From the NCBI RefSeq assembly GCF_020852455.1, contig NZ_JADZAT010000010.1:1-64000 (forward strand): a stretch of 64,000 nucleotides of DNA, read 5' to 3'. Within the stretch, counting starts at the first letter, position 1. Every line of letters begins with the position of its first letter. The notes under the pieces are model-generated. The model was not told the origin of the DNA. It ran no database searches and saw only the letters and a list, made by a program, of their open reading frames with translations. Positions 62,348 to 64,000 of the stretch are shown here, in pieces. This DNA is from Novosphingobium sp. GTDB taxonomy: Bacteria; Pseudomonadota; Alphaproteobacteria; Sphingomonadales; Sphingomonadaceae. Position numbers and translations under genes: made by a program.

Positions 62348-62982
62348 GCACTGTGACGCGAGAAGTGGCGAGCGAAGCGCCGCCGGGCGCGCGCGAGCAA
62401 TTGCTGCAGACCGCGTCCGACATCATGCGCGAAGGCGATATCGTCGACATTTCGCTGTCAGAACTGTCGCTGCGTTCGGGGCTCAATTCGGCACTGGTGA
62501 AGTACTACTTCGGCAACAAGGCCGGGCTGATGAAGGCCCTGCTCGATCGCGACATGGAAGGGATCATCCACGCGGTCGATGCCCTGATGGCCAAGGACAT
62601 GCCGCCCGAAGTGCGGCTGCGGCGGCACATCGGGGCGGTGGTCGATACCTATTACAAGACCCCCTATCTCAACCGCCTGCTGATGCGGCTGGTGCGTGAA
62701 AGCGATCCCGATGAAGCCCACCGGATCGCCGATTCCTATCTGACCCCGCTCAGCCGCGCCTATGACAAGCTGATCGCCGATGGGGTGAAGCGCGGTGTGT
62801 TCCGCAATGTCGATCCGCAGATGTTCTATTTCACCACCACCGGCGCTGCCGACCGGTTCTTTGCCTCCCGTCTGGTGCTCAAGCACTGCTACGATACCGA
62901 TACCCTGACCGAAGAATTGCGCGATCGCTATCGTGAGCATTGCATCGACTTCATCATGGCCGGTATCCTCGCTCACCAATGA
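62344..62982 (+). CDS. TetR-family regulator of the acyl-CoA operon
   Basis: The 212-residue protein has a TetR helix-turn-helix (EQLLQTASDIMREGDIVDIS, then LSLRSGLNSALVKYYFGNK) and a helical ligand domain. It is coupled to the hydratase by ATGA and to mtnP by ATGA. An acyl-CoA or aromatic-CoA inducer is a reasonable guess based on its partners. Confidence 0.88.
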   Translation: MSTVTREVASEAPPGAREQLLQTASDIMREGDIVDISLSELSLRSGLNSALVKYYFGNKAGLMKALLDRDMEGIIHAVDALMAKDMPPEVRLRRHIGAVVDTYYKTPYLNRLLMRLVRESDPDEAHRIADSYLTPLSRAYDKLIADGVKRGVFRNVDPQMFYFTTTGAADRFFASRLVLKHCYDTDTLTEELRDRYREHCIDFIMAGILAHQ

Positions 62983-63863
62983 GCGAAATATCTGACAGCG
63001 GCACCTGGCACATCGGGGTTATCGGCGGTTCCGGCCTGGCGTCCGGGATCGGGTTGGACAGTGCCCAGGAGATCGAGGTTGCCAGCCCGTTCGGCCTGCC
63101 ATCGGCGGCGGTAACCACCGGAACGCTTGAAGGGGTCCGCTTCACCTTCCTGCCGCGCCACGGTAGCGGCCATGCCGTGCCGCCCTCGGCAGTCAACTAC
63201 CGTGCCAATATCGATGTGCTCAAGCGGTGCGGGGTCAGTGATGTGATCGCGCTTTCGGCGATCGGCTCGCTCAATCCGGGCATGGCACCCGGGCATTTCG
63301 TTGCGGTTGACCAGTTTATCGATCGCACGACCGGGCGCGAGAACAGTTTCTTCGGACCCGGCCTGGTTGCCCATGTCAGTCTGGCCGATCCGATTTGTCC
63401 GCGTCTGCGTGCCGGACTGGTATCGGCGGTGGCCGAGGATGAGGCCAAGATCCACGATGGCGGCTGCTATGTCGCGATCGAGGGACCACAGTTCTCGACC
63501 CGGGCCGAAAGCAAGCTCTACCGCAAATGGGGTGCGGATGTGATCGGGATGACCGCCATGCCCGAAGCGCGCCTCGCCCGCGAAGCTGAACTGCCCTATG
63601 CCCTGCTGGGCATGGTGACCGACTATGACAGTTGGCGCGAAGGCGACGAAGCCGACGTTGGCGAGATTATGGCGGTGATGAAGCGCAATGTCGATCTGGC
63701 CGCCAAGGTGGTGCGCGCTTTCGCCCGCGCCTTGCCCAAGGCGCGCAGCGCCAGCCCGATCGACCATGCGCTTGAACATGCGATCATGACTGCACCCACC
63801 GCGCGTGATCCCGCGCTGGTAGCGAAATTGCAGGCCGTGGCAGGGCGGGTGCTGGGTGGCTGA
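62979..63863 (+). CDS. mtnP: S-methyl-5'-thioadenosine phosphorylase
   Basis: The 294-residue protein has the phosphorylase motifs IGVIGGSGLASGI, FLPRHGSGHAVPPSAVNYRAN, AIGSLNPGMAPG and FSTRAESKLYRKWGADVIGM with TAMPEA and TDYD. It cleaves methylthioadenosine in methionine salvage. It starts within the TetR stop, an odd operon placement for a salvage enzyme. Confidence 0.93.
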   Translation: MSEISDSGTWHIGVIGGSGLASGIGLDSAQEIEVASPFGLPSAAVTTGTLEGVRFTFLPRHGSGHAVPPSAVNYRANIDVLKRCGVSDVIALSAIGSLNPGMAPGHFVAVDQFIDRTTGRENSFFGPGLVAHVSLADPICPRLRAGLVSAVAEDEAKIHDGGCYVAIEGPQFSTRAESKLYRKWGADVIGMTAMPEARLAREAELPYALLGMVTDYDSWREGDEADVGEIMAVMKRNVDLAAKVVRAFARALPKARSASPIDHALEHAIMTAPTARDPALVAKLQAVAGRVLGG

Positions 63864-64000
63864 AGCGGTGCTCTATGACTGGCCGCGCAGTTCGGCGGCC
63901 TATCGGGTGCGGATTGCGCTGAACCTGAAGGGCCTGGCTTTTCGCACTGTGCCGATCGATCTGCGGGTGGGCCAGCAGGGCAGCGCGGAATTCACCGCGC
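63856..64000 (+). CDS. maiA: maleylacetoacetate isomerase-like (zeta GST), 3' end outside window
   Basis: The GTG start lies inside the end of mtnP (8-bp overlap). The first 48 residues (AVLYDWPRSSAAYRVRIALN, then LKGLAF) carry the SSAAYRVRIALNLKGL signature of zeta-class glutathione transferases, which isomerise maleylacetoacetate in tyrosine or homogentisate breakdown. The remainder is not visible, so identity rests on the N-terminal motif. Confidence 0.8.
   Translation, partial: MAEAVLYDWPRSSAAYRVRIALNLKGLAFRTVPIDLRVGQQGSAEFTA

Overview
This is a high-GC chromosomal segment from an alphaproteobacterium, most likely Sphingomonadales. The evidence is the gene content and sequence style: a ChpT-type phosphotransferase, RpoH, ATP12, a very large TonB-dependent receptor, a TorF-type porin, a circular chain of short overlaps between genes, and dispersed repeats typical of that order. 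Species cannot be named from the window alone. Both ends are cut: an OmpA-family gene runs off the left edge and a maleylacetoacetate isomerase-like gene runs off the right.

Layout. 0-6 kb: ompA-like (partial), rpoH, rluD, a GIY-YIG/JAMM chimeric ORF bracketed by a perfect inverted repeat, chpT, an AmpD-like amidase and the RNase P RNA gene. 6-11 kb: a catabolic island with two short-chain dehydrogenases, a zinc-type alcohol dehydrogenase, a benzaldehyde-lyase-like ThDP enzyme and its TetR regulator, with a candidate operator between the divergent arms. 11-16.5 kb: a DUF559 nuclease cassette between inverted repeats, then ugd plus a metallophosphatase, a porin, a glyoxalase and nhaA. 16.6-24 kb: an NfrB-like glycosyltransferase with a secreted partner, TauE/SafE plus a TIGR02186 protein, a HerA-like ATPase, queE, and a third inverted-repeat element. 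24-35 kb: valS, a four-gene Mla/MCE lipid transport operon, an NsrR-like repressor divergent from a group III truncated haemoglobin, and a six-gene operon crcB-rluC-paiB-gph-hyp-atp12 in which every junction is a 4-nt overlap. 35-43 kb: rpsU, an FKBP isomerase, gatCA, a slipin, three tRNA-like genes with structural faults, an acyltransferase and gatB. 43-56 kb: a two-lobed M16 peptidase, a lone secretin with a probable TTG start, a compact subtilase, a penicillin-acylase family enzyme, clpB, a GST and a prolyl-4-hydroxylase-like enzyme. 56-64 kb: a TonB-dependent receptor divergent from a thiolase/SDR/crotonase/TetR operon that continues by overlaps into mtnP and maiA.

The most unusual material is a set of small nuclease genes embedded in inverted repeats. 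The GIY-YIG gene lies between two perfect 34-bp inverted copies, one of which is translated in frame and fuses it to a JAMM metalloprotease. The DUF559 gene lies between inverted copies of a different repeat family. A third, gene-free compound inverted repeat sits behind valS. Two unrelated nuclease families with the same architecture in one window suggest a general class of nuclease-associated repeat cassettes. Second in interest are the BAL-like island with its operator and the defective tRNA-like genes between gatCA and gatB.
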